From contig NZ_WESC01000001.1 in NCBI RefSeq assembly GCF_009184905.1, forward strand, positions 124,001 through 188,000: 64,000 nt of DNA, written 5' to 3'. The position numbers and the translations under genes were made by a program. The notes under the pieces are model-generated. The model was not told the DNA's origin. It ran no database searches and saw nothing but the letters and a program-made list of their open reading frames with translations. Position 1 is the first letter of the stretch. Every line of letters begins with the position of its first letter. Positions 45,694-55,926 of this stretch are shown in pieces. The DNA comes from Parvibaculum sedimenti. GTDB taxonomy: Bacteria > Pseudomonadota > Alphaproteobacteria > Parvibaculales > Parvibaculaceae.

Positions 45694-47019
45694 TCACCCA
45701 TTATCTTTGAGCACAGCACCTGCGAGATAAAGCGATCCGCAGATGAGGATGCGCGGCGGTTCGGCGCCCGCGCGGGCAAGGCCTCGCTTCAGCGCTTCTT
45801 CGATGGTGGGCGCCGACGAGGCGTCGAGGCCTGCGCGACGAGCCGCTTCGACCAATGTTTCAGGCGAGAGGCAGGCAGGATCGTCGGGGATTGCCACCGT
45901 CTCGACATGCGAGACGAGCCCCTTGAAGGGCGCGAGGAAGCCGCCTGCATCCTTCGTCTCTTTCATGCCAACGATCATGATGAGCGGACGCGGGTTGCCC
46001 TGCGCGAAATCCGCCATGGCGTGGGCGACGACGCGGCCGGCCGAAGGATTGTGCCCGCCGTCGAGCCAGAGTTCCGCGTGGGGTGGCAGCGCCGCGACCA
46101 GCGGTCCGCGCGTCAGGCGTTGGAGGCGCGCCGGCCATTCGACCTCGCGAAGCCCTCGCGCAATGGCGTCCTCGCCGAGCGGCAGCATCGTCGCCAGCCT
46201 GAGCGCACAGATGGCGACGCCCGCATTGTCGATCTGGTGGCGGCCGGGAAGGCGCGGCAGCGGCAGGTCGAGAAGCCCATGCTCATCCTGATAGACGAGA
46301 TGGCCCTGTTCCTCATGTGCGCTGAAATCCTGTCCGTGAATGAAAAGCGGCGCGCCGATCCGCGCGGCCTCTTCTTCAATGGCGGCTCGGCCTTCGTCGG
46401 TCTGCGGTCCGATCACGGCGGGAACGCCGCGCTTCAATATGCCGGCCTTCTCCCGCGCGATGAGGTCGATCGTCTCGCCGAGAAATTGCTGATGGTCGAG
46501 ATCGACCGGCGTGATGATGGTGACGGCGGGATGGTCCACGACATTGGTGGTATCGAGCTTACCGCCCATACCGACTTCGAGGATCAGCGCATCGGCCCTG
46601 TGCCGCGCGAAGGCGAGGAAGGCCATGCAGGTCGTGATCTCAAAGAAGGTGATGGGTTCGCCACCATTCACGCGCTCGCATTCGTCGAGAAGGTCGACAA
46701 GTTCAGCCTCGTTGATGGGCGCGCTTTTCGGGCGGCCCGCAAGTCTGATGCGCTCATGGAAGCGCACGAGATGCGGCGAGGTGTAGGAGTGGACGCCATA
46801 GCCGCCTGCTTCGAGACAGGCGCGCAGATAGGCCGAGGTCGAGCCCTTGCCGTTGGTGCCAGCGATATGGAAGGTCGGTGGCAGCGCTCGCTCGGGATGG
46901 CCGAGCGCGGCGAGCAACCGAAAAGTGCGGTCGAGCGACAGGTCGATGAGCTTCGAATGAAGCTTCGTCACCCGTTCGAGAATGATGTCGCTCGCCTCTG
47001 CTGTGGGCTCGGAACTCAA
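45694..47019 (-). CDS. folC: Bifunctional folylpolyglutamate / dihydrofolate synthase
   Basis: About 441 residues. The ATP-binding motif is PTFHIAGTNGKGSTSAYL, followed by SYTSPHLVRFHERIRL, LEVGMGGKLDTTN and the C-terminal domain start ELWLDGGHNPSAG. The enzyme adds glutamate to dihydropteroate and to folates. No ATG exists near the conserved N-terminus. The TTG at 47019 (reading SSEPTAEASDIILERV) is chosen because it precedes the conserved ILERVTKLH helix and lies 11 bases after the accD stop; a GTG at 46971 is the alternative. Last gene of the trp-accD-folC run. Confidence 0.9.
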   Translation of the reverse strand: MSSEPTAEASDIILERVTKLHSKLIDLSLDRTFRLLAALGHPERALPPTFHIAGTNGKGSTSAYLRACLEAGGYGVHSYTSPHLVRFHERIRLAGRPKSAPINEAELVDLLDECERVNGGEPITFFEITTCMAFLAFARHRADALILEVGMGGKLDTTNVVDHPAVTIITPVDLDHQQFLGETIDLIAREKAGILKRGVPAVIGPQTDEGRAAIEEEAARIGAPLFIHGQDFSAHEEQGHLVYQDEHGLLDLPLPRLPGRHQIDNAGVAICALRLATMLPLGEDAIARGLREVEWPARLQRLTRGPLVAALPPHAELWLDGGHNPSAGRVVAHAMADFAQGNPRPLIMIVGMKETKDAGGFLAPFKGLVSHVETVAIPDDPACLSPETLVEAARRAGLDASSAPTIEEALKRGLARAGAEPPRILICGSLYLAGAVLKDNG

Positions 47020-47030
47020 GGGTTCGCTCG

Positions 47031-47927
47031 TCAGCGCGAGGCCGTCCGCGCGGGCAGCGTCGACGGCGTGCCGAGCTTCGGCTTGTGCATGAGGATGCGG
47101 ATCGTGCGCGCCAGCGTGTCCTTGAGCTTGTGACGATGCACGATCATGTCGATCATGCCATGGTCGAGCTGGAACTCGGCCTTCTGGAAATCGTCCGGCA
47201 ATTTTTCGCGGATCGTCTGTTCGATGACGCGGCGGCCGGAGAAACCGATCAGTGCGCCAGGCTCGGAGATCTGGATGTCGCCGAGCATCGCGTAGGAGGC
47301 GAGTACGCCACCCGTCGTCGGATCGGTGAGGACGACGATGTAGGGAATGCCTGCCTCGCGCAGCATTTCGACGGCGACCGTAGTACGCGGCATCTGCATG
47401 AGGGAGAGAATGCCTTCCTGCATGCGGGCGCCGCCGGCGGCAGTGAAAAGGATGAAGGGCGCCTTCTTCTCGATCGCGATTTCCGCGCTCTTGATGATCG
47501 CTTCGCCAGCGGCCATGCCGAGCGAGCCGCCCATGAAGGCGAAATCCTGAATGGAGATTATTGTCTCGACGCCGTCGAGCGGGCCGTGAGCGACGGTGAT
47601 CGCTTCGTCGCGTCCGGTCTTGGAGCGGGCTTCCTTGAGGCGGTCGGGATATTTCTTCTGGTCGCGGAACTTCAGCGGATCGAGCGGTACGCCAGCGACG
47701 GTCACCGTCTGGTACTGGCCATCGTCGAAAAGCGAGGCAAGCCGCGCCGCCGTGCCGAGACGCATGTGATGGTCGCAATGCGGGCAGACATTCAGCGCCG
47801 CTTCCAGATCGCGATGGAAGATCATCTCGTTGCAGGCGGGGCACTTGCGCCAGAGATTATCCGGCGTGTCCTTCTTCTTGAAGACGCGCTGGATGCGCGG
47901 GCGGACGACGTTCGTGATCCAGTTCAT
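47031..47927 (-). CDS. accD: Acetyl-CoA carboxylase carboxyltransferase subunit beta
   Basis: 298 residues. The N-terminal zinc ribbon has two cysteine pairs ([11 protein letters not shown] and [10 protein letters not shown]), followed by the carboxyltransferase domain with [48 protein letters not shown] and [16 protein letters not shown]. With AccA it transfers CO2 from carboxybiotin to acetyl-CoA, giving malonyl-CoA. It sits between trpA and folC, the order usual in alphaproteobacteria. Confidence 0.97.
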   Translation of the reverse strand: MNWITNVVRPRIQRVFKKKDTPDNLWRKCPACNEMIFHRDLEAALNVCPHCDHHMRLGTAARLASLFDDGQYQTVTVAGVPLDPLKFRDQKKYPDRLKEARSKTGRDEAITVAHGPLDGVETIISIQDFAFMGGSLGMAAGEAIIKSAEIAIEKKAPFILFTAAGGARMQEGILSLMQMPRTTVAVEMLREAGIPYIVVLTDPTTGGVLASYAMLGDIQISEPGALIGFSGRRVIEQTIREKLPDDFQKAEFQLDHGMIDMIVHRHKLKDTLARTIRILMHKPKLGTPSTLPARTASR

Positions 47928-47940
47928 GGGGTCTCTCCGT

Positions 47941-48780
47941 TCATTCCGCTGCTTTGGCGCGGGCGCTGTGAACGCCGTCGGCCAATGCGCGAACCTGCGT
48001 CAGCACGCGCGCCGCGGCGCCCACCTTTGGTTTTCCGTTTGCGTTGAGTTCGTCGGCAATCGCGCTGACGATGGCGGACCCGATGACGGCGCCGTCCGCG
48101 GCGCCCGCAATGGCGTGGGCCTGTTCCGGTGTCTTGATGCCGAAGCCAACCGCGACGGGTAGCGAGGTGTGCCGTTTGATGCGCTCGACGGCGGAGGCAA
48201 CCTTGCCCGTGTCCGGGGTGGCCGAACCCGTAATGCCGGTGATCGAGACGTAATAGACAAAGCCCGAAGTGTTCGCGAGAACGGCGGGAAGCCGCTTGTC
48301 GTCGGTCGTTGGCGTTGCAAGGCGAATGAAATTGAGGCCCGCTTCAAGCGCAGGTACGCACAGCTCGTCGTCTTCTTCCGGTGGTAGATCGACCACGATC
48401 AGCCCGTCGACCCCGGCAGCGGTTGCCGCTTCGAGGAATTTCGTTACGCCCATGTGATAGATCGGGTTGTAGTAACCCATCAGCACGATCGGCGTGGCGT
48501 TGTCGGCGTCCCGGAAGGCGCGCACGAGTTCGAGCGTCCTCTTCATCGTCGCGCCGCCTTTGAGCGCGCGCTGCGAAGAAGCCTGGATCGCCGGGCCGTC
48601 GGCCATCGGATCGGTGAAGGGCATGCCGAGTTCGATCACGTCGGAGCCCGCGCCCGGCAGGCCTTTCAGCAGTTCGAGCGAGAAATCGAAATCGGGATCG
48701 TTCGCCGTGATGAAAGTGACGAAGGCGGGACGGCCTTCGGATTTGAGCGTCGCGAAACGCTTGTCGAGACGTGTGCTCAC
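47941..48780 (-). CDS. trpA: Tryptophan synthase alpha chain
   Basis: 279 residues, TIM barrel that splits indole-3-glycerol phosphate to indole. Catalytic glutamate is in [18 protein letters not shown] and the catalytic aspartate in [21 protein letters not shown] and [13 protein letters not shown] bind the phosphate. The start is GTG, overlapping the trpB stop in GTGA. Indole is channelled to TrpB. Confidence 0.96.
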   Translation of the reverse strand: MSTRLDKRFATLKSEGRPAFVTFITANDPDFDFSLELLKGLPGAGSDVIELGMPFTDPMADGPAIQASSQRALKGGATMKRTLELVRAFRDADNATPIVLMGYYNPIYHMGVTKFLEAATAAGVDGLIVVDLPPEEDDELCVPALEAGLNFIRLATPTTDDKRLPAVLANTSGFVYYVSITGITGSATPDTGKVASAVERIKRHTSLPVAVGFGIKTPEQAHAIAGAADGAVIGSAIVSAIADELNANGKPKVGAAARVLTQVRALADGVHSARAKAAE

Positions 48781-50012
48781 AGCTTCACCCCCAGATATTC
48801 GGCCACAGAGAACACGTCCTTGTCGCCGCGGCCCGAAAGGCAGACGACGATGATGTGATCCTTGGGCAGGGTCGGCGCGAGCTTCGTCACATGCGCCAGC
48901 GCATGCGCGGGTTCGAGCGCCGGAATGATGCCTTCGACCTTGGAGCAGAGCTGGAAGGCGGTGAGCGCCTCCTTGTCCGTCGCGGCGACATACTTCACGC
49001 GGCCGATATCGCTGAGCCAGGAATGTTCCGGCCCGATGCCCGGATAGTCGAGGCCCGCCGAAATCGAATGGCCTTCGAGGATCTGGCCGTCATCGTTTTG
49101 CAGGAGATAGGTGCGGTTGCCGTGCAGCACACCGGGGCTACCGCCGAGGATCGAGGCGGAATGCTCGCCCGTCTCGATGCCGTGACCGCCCGCTTCGACG
49201 CCGACGATCTCGACGCCGCTGTCGTCGAGGAAGGGATGGAAGAGGCCCATGGCGTTGGAGCCGCCGCCGACGCAGGCGACGAGCGTGTCGGGCAGGCGGC
49301 CTTCCATCTCGAGAATCTGCTTCTTCGTCTCCGTGCCGATCACTGACTGGAAATCGCGCACCATGGCGGGATAGGGATGCGGGCCTGCGACGGTGCCGAT
49401 CAGGTAATAGGTATCCTCGACATTCGTCACCCAGTCGCGCAGCGCTTCGTTCATCGCGTCCTTGAGCGTGCCCGAGCCGGAGGTCACCGGTACGACTTCG
49501 GCGCCGAGAAGCTTCATGCGAAAGACGTTGGGTTTCTGACGCTCGACGTCGGTCGCGCCCATGTAGACCACGCAAGGGAGGCCGAAGCGCGCGCAGACGG
49601 TTGCCGTCGCCACGCCATGCTGGCCCGCGCCCGTCTCCGCGATGATGCGAGTCTTGCCCATGCGGCGCGCGAGCTGGATCTGCCCAAGGCAGTTGTTGAT
49701 CTTGTGCGAGCCGGTATGGTTGAGCTCTTCGCGCTTGAAATAGATCTTCGCGCCGCCGAGATGCTCGGTCAGGCGTTCCGCAAAATAGAGCGGGCTCGGG
49801 CGGCCGGCATAATGCGTATTGAGATGCGTGAGCTCCGCGTGGAACTCCGGATCGTTCTTCGCCTCGTCATAGGCTTTTTCGAGGTCGAGGATCAGCGGCA
49901 TCAGCGTCTCGGCGACGAAACGTCCGCCGAAAATGCCGAAGCGTCCGCGCTCATCGGGACCAGCTCTGTAGGAATTGACTTTCGAACTCGCGCTCACGTT
50001 TTTTTCTTTCAT
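48777..50012 (-). CDS. trpB: Tryptophan synthase beta chain
   Basis: 411 residues, PLP enzyme that joins indole with L-serine. The PLP lysine is in [16 protein letters not shown]; the indole-side glutamate is in [12 protein letters not shown]; the PLP-phosphate loop is [15 protein letters not shown] 50012 is used because nothing upstream is conserved; a GTG two codons earlier or one at the NVSASSK segment cannot be excluded. trpF is 51 bases upstream, trpA overlaps downstream. Confidence 0.96.
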   Translation of the reverse strand: MKEKNVSASSKVNSYRAGPDERGRFGIFGGRFVAETLMPLILDLEKAYDEAKNDPEFHAELTHLNTHYAGRPSPLYFAERLTEHLGGAKIYFKREELNHTGSHKINNCLGQIQLARRMGKTRIIAETGAGQHGVATATVCARFGLPCVVYMGATDVERQKPNVFRMKLLGAEVVPVTSGSGTLKDAMNEALRDWVTNVEDTYYLIGTVAGPHPYPAMVRDFQSVIGTETKKQILEMEGRLPDTLVACVGGGSNAMGLFHPFLDDSGVEIVGVEAGGHGIETGEHSASILGGSPGVLHGNRTYLLQNDDGQILEGHSISAGLDYPGIGPEHSWLSDIGRVKYVAATDKEALTAFQLCSKVEGIIPALEPAHALAHVTKLAPTLPKDHIIVVCLSGRGDKDVFSVAEYLGVKL

Positions 50013-50063
50013 CAACACGTAGAAACGACTTCTAGCATCACCGCGTCGATACGACGCCGGAGG

Positions 50064-50726
50064 TCAAACGGACTTGGCGGCGCGAATGAATTCCGCGATC
50101 AGCTTCGGACTCTTCTGGCCCGGCGCGTCCTCAACGCCGGAAGAGACATCGACTGCTTCCGCGCCGCTGATACGGATCGCTTCGCCGACATTTTCCGCCG
50201 TTAATCCACCTGAGAGCATCCAGGGCATTTCGGGCCTGTGTCCGGCGATCAGCGACCAGTCGAAGACAAGGCCGTTCCCGCCGGGCAGCGCACTCTGCAT
50301 AGATTTAGGCGGTTTGGCATCGAACAGCAACAAATCGGCTGTATCACGGTAAATGTCTGATCCCGTTAGGTCTTCCGGCTCGGAAACGGCGATTGCCTTC
50401 ATCAGCGTCAGGCCGAAACGGGATTTCAGTTCGACGAGCCGTTCGGGGCTTTCGCTCCCGTGGAGTTGCAGCATGTCCGGCTTCAACGCCGCGACGATGC
50501 GGTCGAGCGTTGCGTCGTCGGCATCCACCGTGAGTGCTACTTTCAGTACATGGGGCGGCACAAGCTCGGCGAGTTCCGCAGCGTAAAGCGTTGGAATGTT
50601 GCGCGGACTTTTGGCGAAGAAGACGAAGCCAAGATAATCGGCCCCGGCCTCCACGGCGGCCTTCACCGTCTCCGGCGTGGACAGGCCGCAGATCTTGACC
50701 CTGACCTGTGCGAGGGCGTCGGTCAT
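50064..50726 (-). CDS. trpF: Phosphoribosylanthranilate isomerase
   Basis: 220-residue TIM barrel performing the Amadori rearrangement in tryptophan synthesis. Catalytic cysteine is in VKICGLSTPETV; FVFFAKSPRNI and MLQLHGSESPE follow, and the catalytic aspartate region is LLLFDAKPP. LSGGLTAENVGEAI binds phosphate. The ATG lies one base after the pyrF stop codon, so translation is coupled to pyrF. Confidence 0.95.
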   Translation of the reverse strand: MTDALAQVRVKICGLSTPETVKAAVEAGADYLGFVFFAKSPRNIPTLYAAELAELVPPHVLKVALTVDADDATLDRIVAALKPDMLQLHGSESPERLVELKSRFGLTLMKAIAVSEPEDLTGSDIYRDTADLLLFDAKPPKSMQSALPGGNGLVFDWSLIAGHRPEMPWMLSGGLTAENVGEAIRISGAEAVDVSSGVEDAPGQKSPKLIAEFIRAAKSV

Positions 50727-50727
50727 A

Positions 50728-51432
50728 TCAGGCCGCGAGCGAGGCGCTGATCGCCTCGGCCGCCTCACGCGGATTGGTTGCGCCCGTGATGGGGCGTCCG
50801 ATGACGAGAATGTCGGCGCCGAGCGCCAGCGCCTCCGGCGGCGTCATGATGCGCTTCTGGTCGCCGATATCGCTGCCCGTGGGCCGGATGCCCGGTACGA
50901 TGAGCTTGAAGTCACGGCCAAGTTCGGCACGCAGCCGCTCGATCTCATGCGCGGAGCAAACGACGCCGTCGAGGCCCGCTTTCGCCGCAAGATGGGCGAG
51001 GCGCAGTACATGATCGGCGGGGGTGCCGGCAACGCCTGTGGCGGCGAGATCCGATTGATCGAGGCTCGTCAGCACCGTGACTGCGATGACGAGCGGACGC
51101 GCATCGCCTGCTTCCTTTGCAGCGTCGGCGGCAGCCCGCATCATGGCGAGCCCGCCCGCCGCATGGACATTCACGATGGCGGGCTTCAGCGGCAGCGTCG
51201 CGCGAATGCCGCCTGCGACGGTGTTCGGGATGTCGTGGAGCTTGAGGTCGAGAAAGATCGGCACGCCCGCTTCCGCGACGGCACGATATCCCTGCGGGCC
51301 CTGCGCATTGAAGAACTCCATGCCAAGCTTCACCCCGCCGACCGTGCCCTTGAGCCCGCGCGCGAGCGAGGCGGCATGGGCCTCGTCCACCGTGTCGAGG
51401 GCGCAGAAAATGGGGTTCGGGATCACGCTCAT
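50728..51432 (-). CDS. pyrF: Orotidine 5'-phosphate decarboxylase
   Basis: 234-residue TIM barrel, last step of UMP synthesis. The catalytic Lys-Asp-Lys array is in FLDLKLHDIPNTV, and phosphate is bound by IVPGIRPTGSD and VIGRPITGATNP. The ATG is at 51432. It leads the pyrF-trpF-trpB-trpA-accD-folC run. Confidence 0.96.
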   Translation of the reverse strand: MSVIPNPIFCALDTVDEAHAASLARGLKGTVGGVKLGMEFFNAQGPQGYRAVAEAGVPIFLDLKLHDIPNTVAGGIRATLPLKPAIVNVHAAGGLAMMRAAADAAKEAGDARPLVIAVTVLTSLDQSDLAATGVAGTPADHVLRLAHLAAKAGLDGVVCSAHEIERLRAELGRDFKLIVPGIRPTGSDIGDQKRIMTPPEALALGADILVIGRPITGATNPREAAEAISASLAA

Positions 51433-51522
51433 CGGGGCTCCTTTGGCCGGAGTCGGGCTTTGGCCAGGTTCGCGCGGTTTATAGCACCGCCGGACCCGTG
51501 GCGAAACGCCGCCGCAAAGCGC

Positions 51523-51819
51523 TCAGAGCGTCGCAGCGGGGAGGTTGGTCGGGGTGCTTTTGGCCCGTCCCATAGGCGGCGGCGCCTTGCGGCGGGCGAT
51601 CTTGATTTTCGCCTGGCTCCAGGCCGCAAAGCCGCCAATCAGGATGCCGATGAAGAGCGAGATCAGCACGATGGCTGCCAGCGGTATTTCGAGGCTGAGG
51701 GCGGGGGCCTGCGCGTTGAAAGGGTCGAGGCTGAAGCTCACGACGTGCCGGTTGGCGACGGCGAGCGCGATCACGATCAGCGCGACTGGCGGCAGGACGA
51801 TCCAGCGGAGCAGGCTCAA
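51523..51819 (-). CDS. LapA-domain (DUF1049) inner-membrane protein
   Basis: 98 residues with two transmembrane helices (about 5-22 and 45-67) separated by a short beta-prone segment FSLDPFNAQAPALSLEIPL, then a basic cytoplasmic tail. The pattern is that of lipopolysaccharide-assembly LapA/YciS proteins, often encoded beside ihfB as here. Whether it acts in LPS control in this organism is unknown. The ihfB stop is 52 bases upstream across a weak terminator. Confidence 0.8.
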   Translation of the reverse strand: MSLLRWIVLPPVALIVIALAVANRHVVSFSLDPFNAQAPALSLEIPLAAIVLISLFIGILIGGFAAWSQAKIKIARRKAPPPMGRAKSTPTNLPAATL

Positions 51820-51832
51820 TGGCTCTATCCTT

Positions 51833-51860
51833 TAAAAAGGCCTCTCCCACAAAGGGAGAG
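51833..51860 (-). terminator. Weak intrinsic terminator or attenuator after ihfB
   Basis: On the minus strand CTCTCCC (51860-51854) pairs with GGGAGAG (51848-51842) around a five-base loop and is followed by GCCTTTTTAAAG. The stem is short, so read-through into lapA is likely. Confidence 0.55.
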
Positions 51861-51871
51861 AGGCGAGGATA

Positions 51872-52210
51872 TCAATCCTCGTCGTCCTCATCGCCTTCCT
51901 CGGCGGCGAGCAGCTTGCCTTCCGGGATGTCGGCGTTGTTGAGGCGTTCGCGCAGTTCCTTGCCCGTCTTGAAGAAGGGCACGAATTTCTCATCGACATG
52001 AACGGGTGCGCCTGTGCGCGGGTTCCGTCCCGTGCGGGCCGGACGGCTTTTCACCGAAAAGGCGCCGAAGCCGCGAAGCTCCACCCGATCTCCACGCGCC
52101 AGCGCAGCGCTGATCTCGTCGAAAATCGTGGAAACGATCCGCTCCACATCTCGCTGGTAGAGATGAGGATTCGCCTGAGCGAGGCGGGCGACGAGTTCGG
52201 ATTTGATCAT
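51872..52210 (-). CDS. ihfB: Integration host factor subunit beta
   Basis: 112-residue DNA-bending protein. It starts [17 protein letters not shown], has [28 protein letters not shown] (quoted in parts: the GRNPRTG loop inserts in the minor groove) and [15 protein letters not shown]. The C-terminus is extended by an acidic tail rich in Asp/Glu (about 10 residues), seen in several alphaproteobacterial copies. It pairs with IhfA, not encoded here. Confidence 0.95.
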   Translation of the reverse strand: MIKSELVARLAQANPHLYQRDVERIVSTIFDEISAALARGDRVELRGFGAFSVKSRPARTGRNPRTGAPVHVDEKFVPFFKTGKELRERLNNADIPEGKLLAAEEGDEDDED

Positions 52211-52320
52211 GTCTCTGCGCGTCCGGGCTGGGTGCCGCCTCTGGCCTTTTTTGAGGGAATGGCCGGAGCGTCATGTCTCTGCGCCCTCGCCTGCCCCCCA
52301 GGCAGCATGAAACTCATCGT

Positions 52321-53262
52321 TCAACGGGCGTCAGGGTGCCAAACGCTGGTCAGCCCGTCAAGGGTAAGTCTTTTTGTTTGCAGCGTTTTTCCGGCCAGCG
52401 CTTCGATTCCCGCCGCAAGCGCCGTGCCTGCGGCCTGACCCGCGAAGGAGCCATAACCCTCATCCTCGCGCTCCGGCGCCCAATCTTCGACCGGAAGGCC
52501 CGTCGGAACCTTGCGCATGGTGGTCAGCCACTTGACCGCTTCGTCCTCGCCACCGATTTCGTCGACCAGCTTGTTCTGGACGGCTTGCCAGCCCGTATAG
52601 ACGCGGCCGTCGCCGAGTTTCTTCGCCGTCGCTGCGTCGAGCTTGCGGCGTTCCTGCACGAGGCCGAGAAACCAGTCATAGGAGGAGACGACGAGGTCGC
52701 GTGTCGCGGCCAGCGCTTCCGGGCTGGGCTTGTGATAGGGCGCGGGTTCTGCCTTGAGTGGCGCCGATTTCACCGACTGCACCTCGATGCCGAGCTTCTC
52801 CATGAGGCCTGCGAATTGGGGCCACTCGAAGAGGACACCGATCGAGCCAGTCAGCGTATTGCCGCGGGCGACGATGTGGTCGGCGGAGAGCGCGGCGATA
52901 TAGCCGCCCGATGCCGCGACGGTGCCGAGCGTCGCGACGACAGGTTTTTTTGCGGCGAGCTGGCGGACCCCGATATAGAGCGCTTCCGCGCCCGTGGTCG
53001 TGCCACCGGGGCTGTCGATGGAGAGGATGACCGCCTTCACAGCGCGATCGTCGCCAAGCTCCTTCAGGAGCTTCTGCATGTCGCGGTCGTCGGTGATGAT
53101 GCCGGTGATTTCCACCCGCGCGATCTGCGTGTGATGAAAGCGCGTCGTGCCTATGGCAGCGAGGATCGCGACGGCCACGGCGACGACGGCGGCGAAGCGC
53201 CAAAAAAACAGGCGGCGCTTGAGGCGCCGCCTGTCCGTGATTGCATCTGCGTCGAAGGACAC
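52321..53262 (-). CDS. sppA: Signal peptide peptidase SppA, short form
   Basis: 313-residue inner-membrane serine protease that digests cleaved signal peptides. One N-terminal transmembrane helix (about residues 19-40) is followed by the peptidase domain with SIDSPGGTT, the nucleophile serine in VAASGGYIAAL and the catalytic lysine in VKSAPLKAEP. Length fits the half-size SppA with one protease domain. The GTG at 53262 has a GGAGA six bases upstream; a TTG six codons earlier lacks one. Confidence 0.92.
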   Translation of the reverse strand: MSFDADAITDRRRLKRRLFFWRFAAVVAVAVAILAAIGTTRFHHTQIARVEITGIITDDRDMQKLLKELGDDRAVKAVILSIDSPGGTTTGAEALYIGVRQLAAKKPVVATLGTVAASGGYIAALSADHIVARGNTLTGSIGVLFEWPQFAGLMEKLGIEVQSVKSAPLKAEPAPYHKPSPEALAATRDLVVSSYDWFLGLVQERRKLDAATAKKLGDGRVYTGWQAVQNKLVDEIGGEDEAVKWLTTMRKVPTGLPVEDWAPEREDEGYGSFAGQAAGTALAAGIEALAGKTLQTKRLTLDGLTSVWHPDAR

Positions 53263-53335
53263 TGGGCTTTCTCCGGACAAGCTATTTGTCTGAGCCTAGA
53301 CCAAATGCACTTCCGCGTCATGAGCGAGCCGAACG

Positions 53336-53355
53336 GGGCCGGCCGGAGCCGGCCC
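53336..53355 (-). terminator. GC-rich hairpin after rpsA
   Basis: A perfect 8-bp stem GGGCCGGC / GCCGGCCC with a four-base loop begins 11 bases beyond the rpsA stop. It has no T-run, so termination here may need Rho or the hairpin may protect the mRNA end. Confidence 0.35.
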
Positions 53356-53366
53356 GGACGGTACGC

Positions 53367-55076
53367 TTACTTCTTGTCGTCCTGGGCGCCACGGAGGGCG
53401 GCACCAAGAATGTCGCCGAGCGACGCGCCCGAGTCGGACGAGCCGTACTGAGCGACGGCTTCCTTCTCTTCCGCGATTTCGAGCGCTTTGACCGAGAGGG
53501 TCATCTTGCGCGCGGCGCGGTCGAACTGCGTCACGCGGGCGTCGATCTTGTCGCCGACGGCGAAACGCTCAGGGCGCTGTTCCGAACGATCGCGCGAGAG
53601 TTCGGCGCGACGGATGAAGGCGGGCATCGCCTCCGCGCCGACCGTGACTTCGAGACCGTTCTCGGTCACGCCCGTCACCGTGCAGGTGACGACCGCGCCC
53701 TTGCGGATCGCATCGCCGAGGCTTTCCATCGGATCGCCGCTGAGCTGCTTGATGCCGAGCGAGATACGCTCTTTCTCGGTGTCGACGTCGAGAACGACGG
53801 CCTTGACGATCTGGCCCTTCTGATAGGCCTGCATGGCTTCCTCGCCCGACTTGTTCCAGTCGAGGTCGGACATGTGGACCATGCCGTCGACATCCGTGTC
53901 GAGACCGATGAACAGACCGAACTCGGTGATGTTCTTGATCTCGCCTTCGACGATCGTGCCGACCGGGAACTTCTCAGCGAAGCTCATCCACGGATTGTCG
54001 AGGCACTGCTTGAGACCAAGCGAGATGCGACGCTTCACCGGATCGACTTCCAGCACCATCACTTCGACTTCCTGCGAGGTCGAAACGATCTTGCCGGGGT
54101 GCACGTTCTTCTTCGTCCAGCTCATCTCGGAGACGTGGACGAGGCCTTCGACGCCCGGCTCGAGCTCAACGAACGCGCCGTAATCGGTGATGTTCGTAAC
54201 ACGGCCCTTGAGCTTCGCACCGATCGGATACTTCGCGGAAACGCCTTCCCACGGATCGGCCTCGAGCTGCTTCATGCCGAGCGAGATACGCTGGGTTTCC
54301 TGGTTCACCTTGATCACCTGGACCTTCACGGTCTGGCCGATCGAGAGAACTTCCGTCGGGTGGTTGACGCGGCGCCATGCGATATCGGTCACATGGAGCA
54401 GGCCGTCGACGCCGCCGAGGTCAACGAACGCACCGTAATCGGTGATGTTCTTGACGACGCCTTCCAGCACCTGGCCTTCCTTGAGGTTCTCGACGAGTTC
54501 CTGACGCTGCTCGGCGCGGGTCTCTTCGAGGACGGCGCGGCGCGAGACGACGATGTTGCCGCGGCGCTTGTCCATCTTGAGGATCTGGAAGGGCTGCGGA
54601 ATGTTCATCAGCGGGGTGACGTCGCGCACGGGGCGGATATCGACCTGGCTGCCGGGGAGGAAGGCAACGGCGCCGTCGAGATCGACGGTGAAGCCGCCCT
54701 TCACGCGGCCGAAGATCTGGCCTTCGACGCGTTCCTGCTTCTCGAAGGCGACTTCGAGGCGGATCCAGCTCTCTTCGCGCTTCGCCTTTTCACGGCTGAG
54801 CACGGCTTCGCCGGCGGAGTTCTCGATACGCTCGAGATAGACTTCCACGGTGTCGCCGACCTGAACGTTGGCGGCGCGGCCGGGAGTCGCGAATTCCTTG
54901 AGAGCGACGCGGCCTTCGGTCTTGAGGCCCACGTCGATGATGGCGAGATCGTTTTCGATGCCAACGATGCGGCCCTTGATGACCGCGCCTTCCTGCATGT
55001 CGTTGAAGCTGTAAGACTCTTCGAGGAGGGCGGCAAAATCGTCGCGCGTCGGATTGAGCGCTGAGGTGTTAGTCAA
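53367..55076 (-). CDS. rpsA: 30S ribosomal protein S1
   Basis: About 569 residues with six S1 (OB-fold) repeats, recognisable by the repeated FVDLGGVDGLLHVTDI, FVELEPGVEGLVHVSEM and FIGLDTDVDGMVHMSDL segments. It delivers mRNA to the 30S subunit. No ATG lies at the conserved start. The TTG at 55076 (TTG ACT AAC) with AGGAG ten bases upstream gives the family length; an open frame extends 29 codons further without similarity. It lies downstream of aroA-cmk, the usual order. Confidence 0.95.
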   Translation of the reverse strand: MTNTSALNPTRDDFAALLEESYSFNDMQEGAVIKGRIVGIENDLAIIDVGLKTEGRVALKEFATPGRAANVQVGDTVEVYLERIENSAGEAVLSREKAKREESWIRLEVAFEKQERVEGQIFGRVKGGFTVDLDGAVAFLPGSQVDIRPVRDVTPLMNIPQPFQILKMDKRRGNIVVSRRAVLEETRAEQRQELVENLKEGQVLEGVVKNITDYGAFVDLGGVDGLLHVTDIAWRRVNHPTEVLSIGQTVKVQVIKVNQETQRISLGMKQLEADPWEGVSAKYPIGAKLKGRVTNITDYGAFVELEPGVEGLVHVSEMSWTKKNVHPGKIVSTSQEVEVMVLEVDPVKRRISLGLKQCLDNPWMSFAEKFPVGTIVEGEIKNITEFGLFIGLDTDVDGMVHMSDLDWNKSGEEAMQAYQKGQIVKAVVLDVDTEKERISLGIKQLSGDPMESLGDAIRKGAVVTCTVTGVTENGLEVTVGAEAMPAFIRRAELSRDRSEQRPERFAVGDKIDARVTQFDRAARKMTLSVKALEIAEEKEAVAQYGSSDSGASLGDILGAALRGAQDDKK

Positions 55077-55274
55077 TGTGTTCAGTCTCCTGATCGATGC
55101 TTTTATCCGGCCGACGGTTGTGTCCGGCGGTCTTCCCCCTGGGTCGTGAGCGCCCGGGAGCATGTGGATGTAGGCAGGCGGTTAGAGGTTGCAAAAATAG
55201 TTTCGCCGGCAGCGACCGCAGAAACGCCGAATAGCCAATGTGCAAACCCGCCCCGCAAAAAGCGGATAGCGCGC

Positions 55275-55916
55275 TTAACTCATTGACTTGTCGATGATCC
55301 GGACGGCTTCGCCGAACGCCGCTTCTATACTCAAATTGGTGGTGTCGAGCAAGTGCGCGTCGGCGGCCTGCTTCATGGGGCTGGCTGCCCGGCCGGCGTC
55401 CCGCGCGTCTCTTTCCCTCGTATCTTCAAGGACTTGTGCCTCGGAGACGGCGGACCCCGAGCCCTTGAGCTCAAGCCAGCGCCTATGGGCCCGGACCTCG
55501 GGGCTTGCCGTCACAAAGAGTTTTACGTTGGCGTCGGGACACACGACCGTGCCGATGTCCCGGCCGTCCAGGACGGCGCCCTTCTGGCCACCTGGCGGGT
55601 TTGCTGCGAAATCGCGCTGGAAGTCGAGGATGGCCGCCCGGACAGGGGCCATGACCGCGACAAGCGAAGCGGCTTCACCCGCTTCTCGTGTCCGGATGGC
55701 CTTTTCGTTGATCCGGTTGATGTCGAGCGCTCGGGCGGCGGCGAGCGCCGCCGTCTCGTCGGCCGGGTCGCTGCCCGCATCCCGCACCGCCTGCCCTACG
55801 GCCCGGTAGAGGGAGCCCGTGTCCAGATAGGCAAAGCCATAATGTCTGGCGAGCCTGCGCGCCAGCGTTCCCTTGCCGGAGGCGGCGGGACCGTCGATCG
55901 CGACGACGAAGCTCAC
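55275..55916 (-). CDS. cmk: Cytidylate kinase
   Basis: 213-residue NMP kinase phosphorylating CMP and dCMP. P-loop AIDGPAASGKGTLARRLA at the N-terminus, LDTGSLYRAVG, LDGRDIGTVVCPDA and RERDARDAGRAASPM are all family motifs. The start is GTG, 10 bases after the aroA stop. About 200 bases separate it from rpsA. Confidence 0.95.
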   Translation of the reverse strand: MSFVVAIDGPAASGKGTLARRLARHYGFAYLDTGSLYRAVGQAVRDAGSDPADETAALAAARALDINRINEKAIRTREAGEAASLVAVMAPVRAAILDFQRDFAANPPGGQKGAVLDGRDIGTVVCPDANVKLFVTASPEVRAHRRWLELKGSGSAVSEAQVLEDTRERDARDAGRAASPMKQAADAHLLDTTNLSIEAAFGEAVRIIDKSMS

Positions 55917-55926
55917 TGGGCCCTGC

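Noticed and set aside
47020-47844. 275-codon N-terminal extension of folC
   Set aside because: It is an out-of-frame reading of accD; FolC similarity begins only after the accD stop.
53241-55064. 607-codon plus-strand open frame
   Set aside because: Mirror of rpsA; its low-complexity Leu/Asp/His-rich translation is what GC-biased antisense of a repetitive S1 gene gives.
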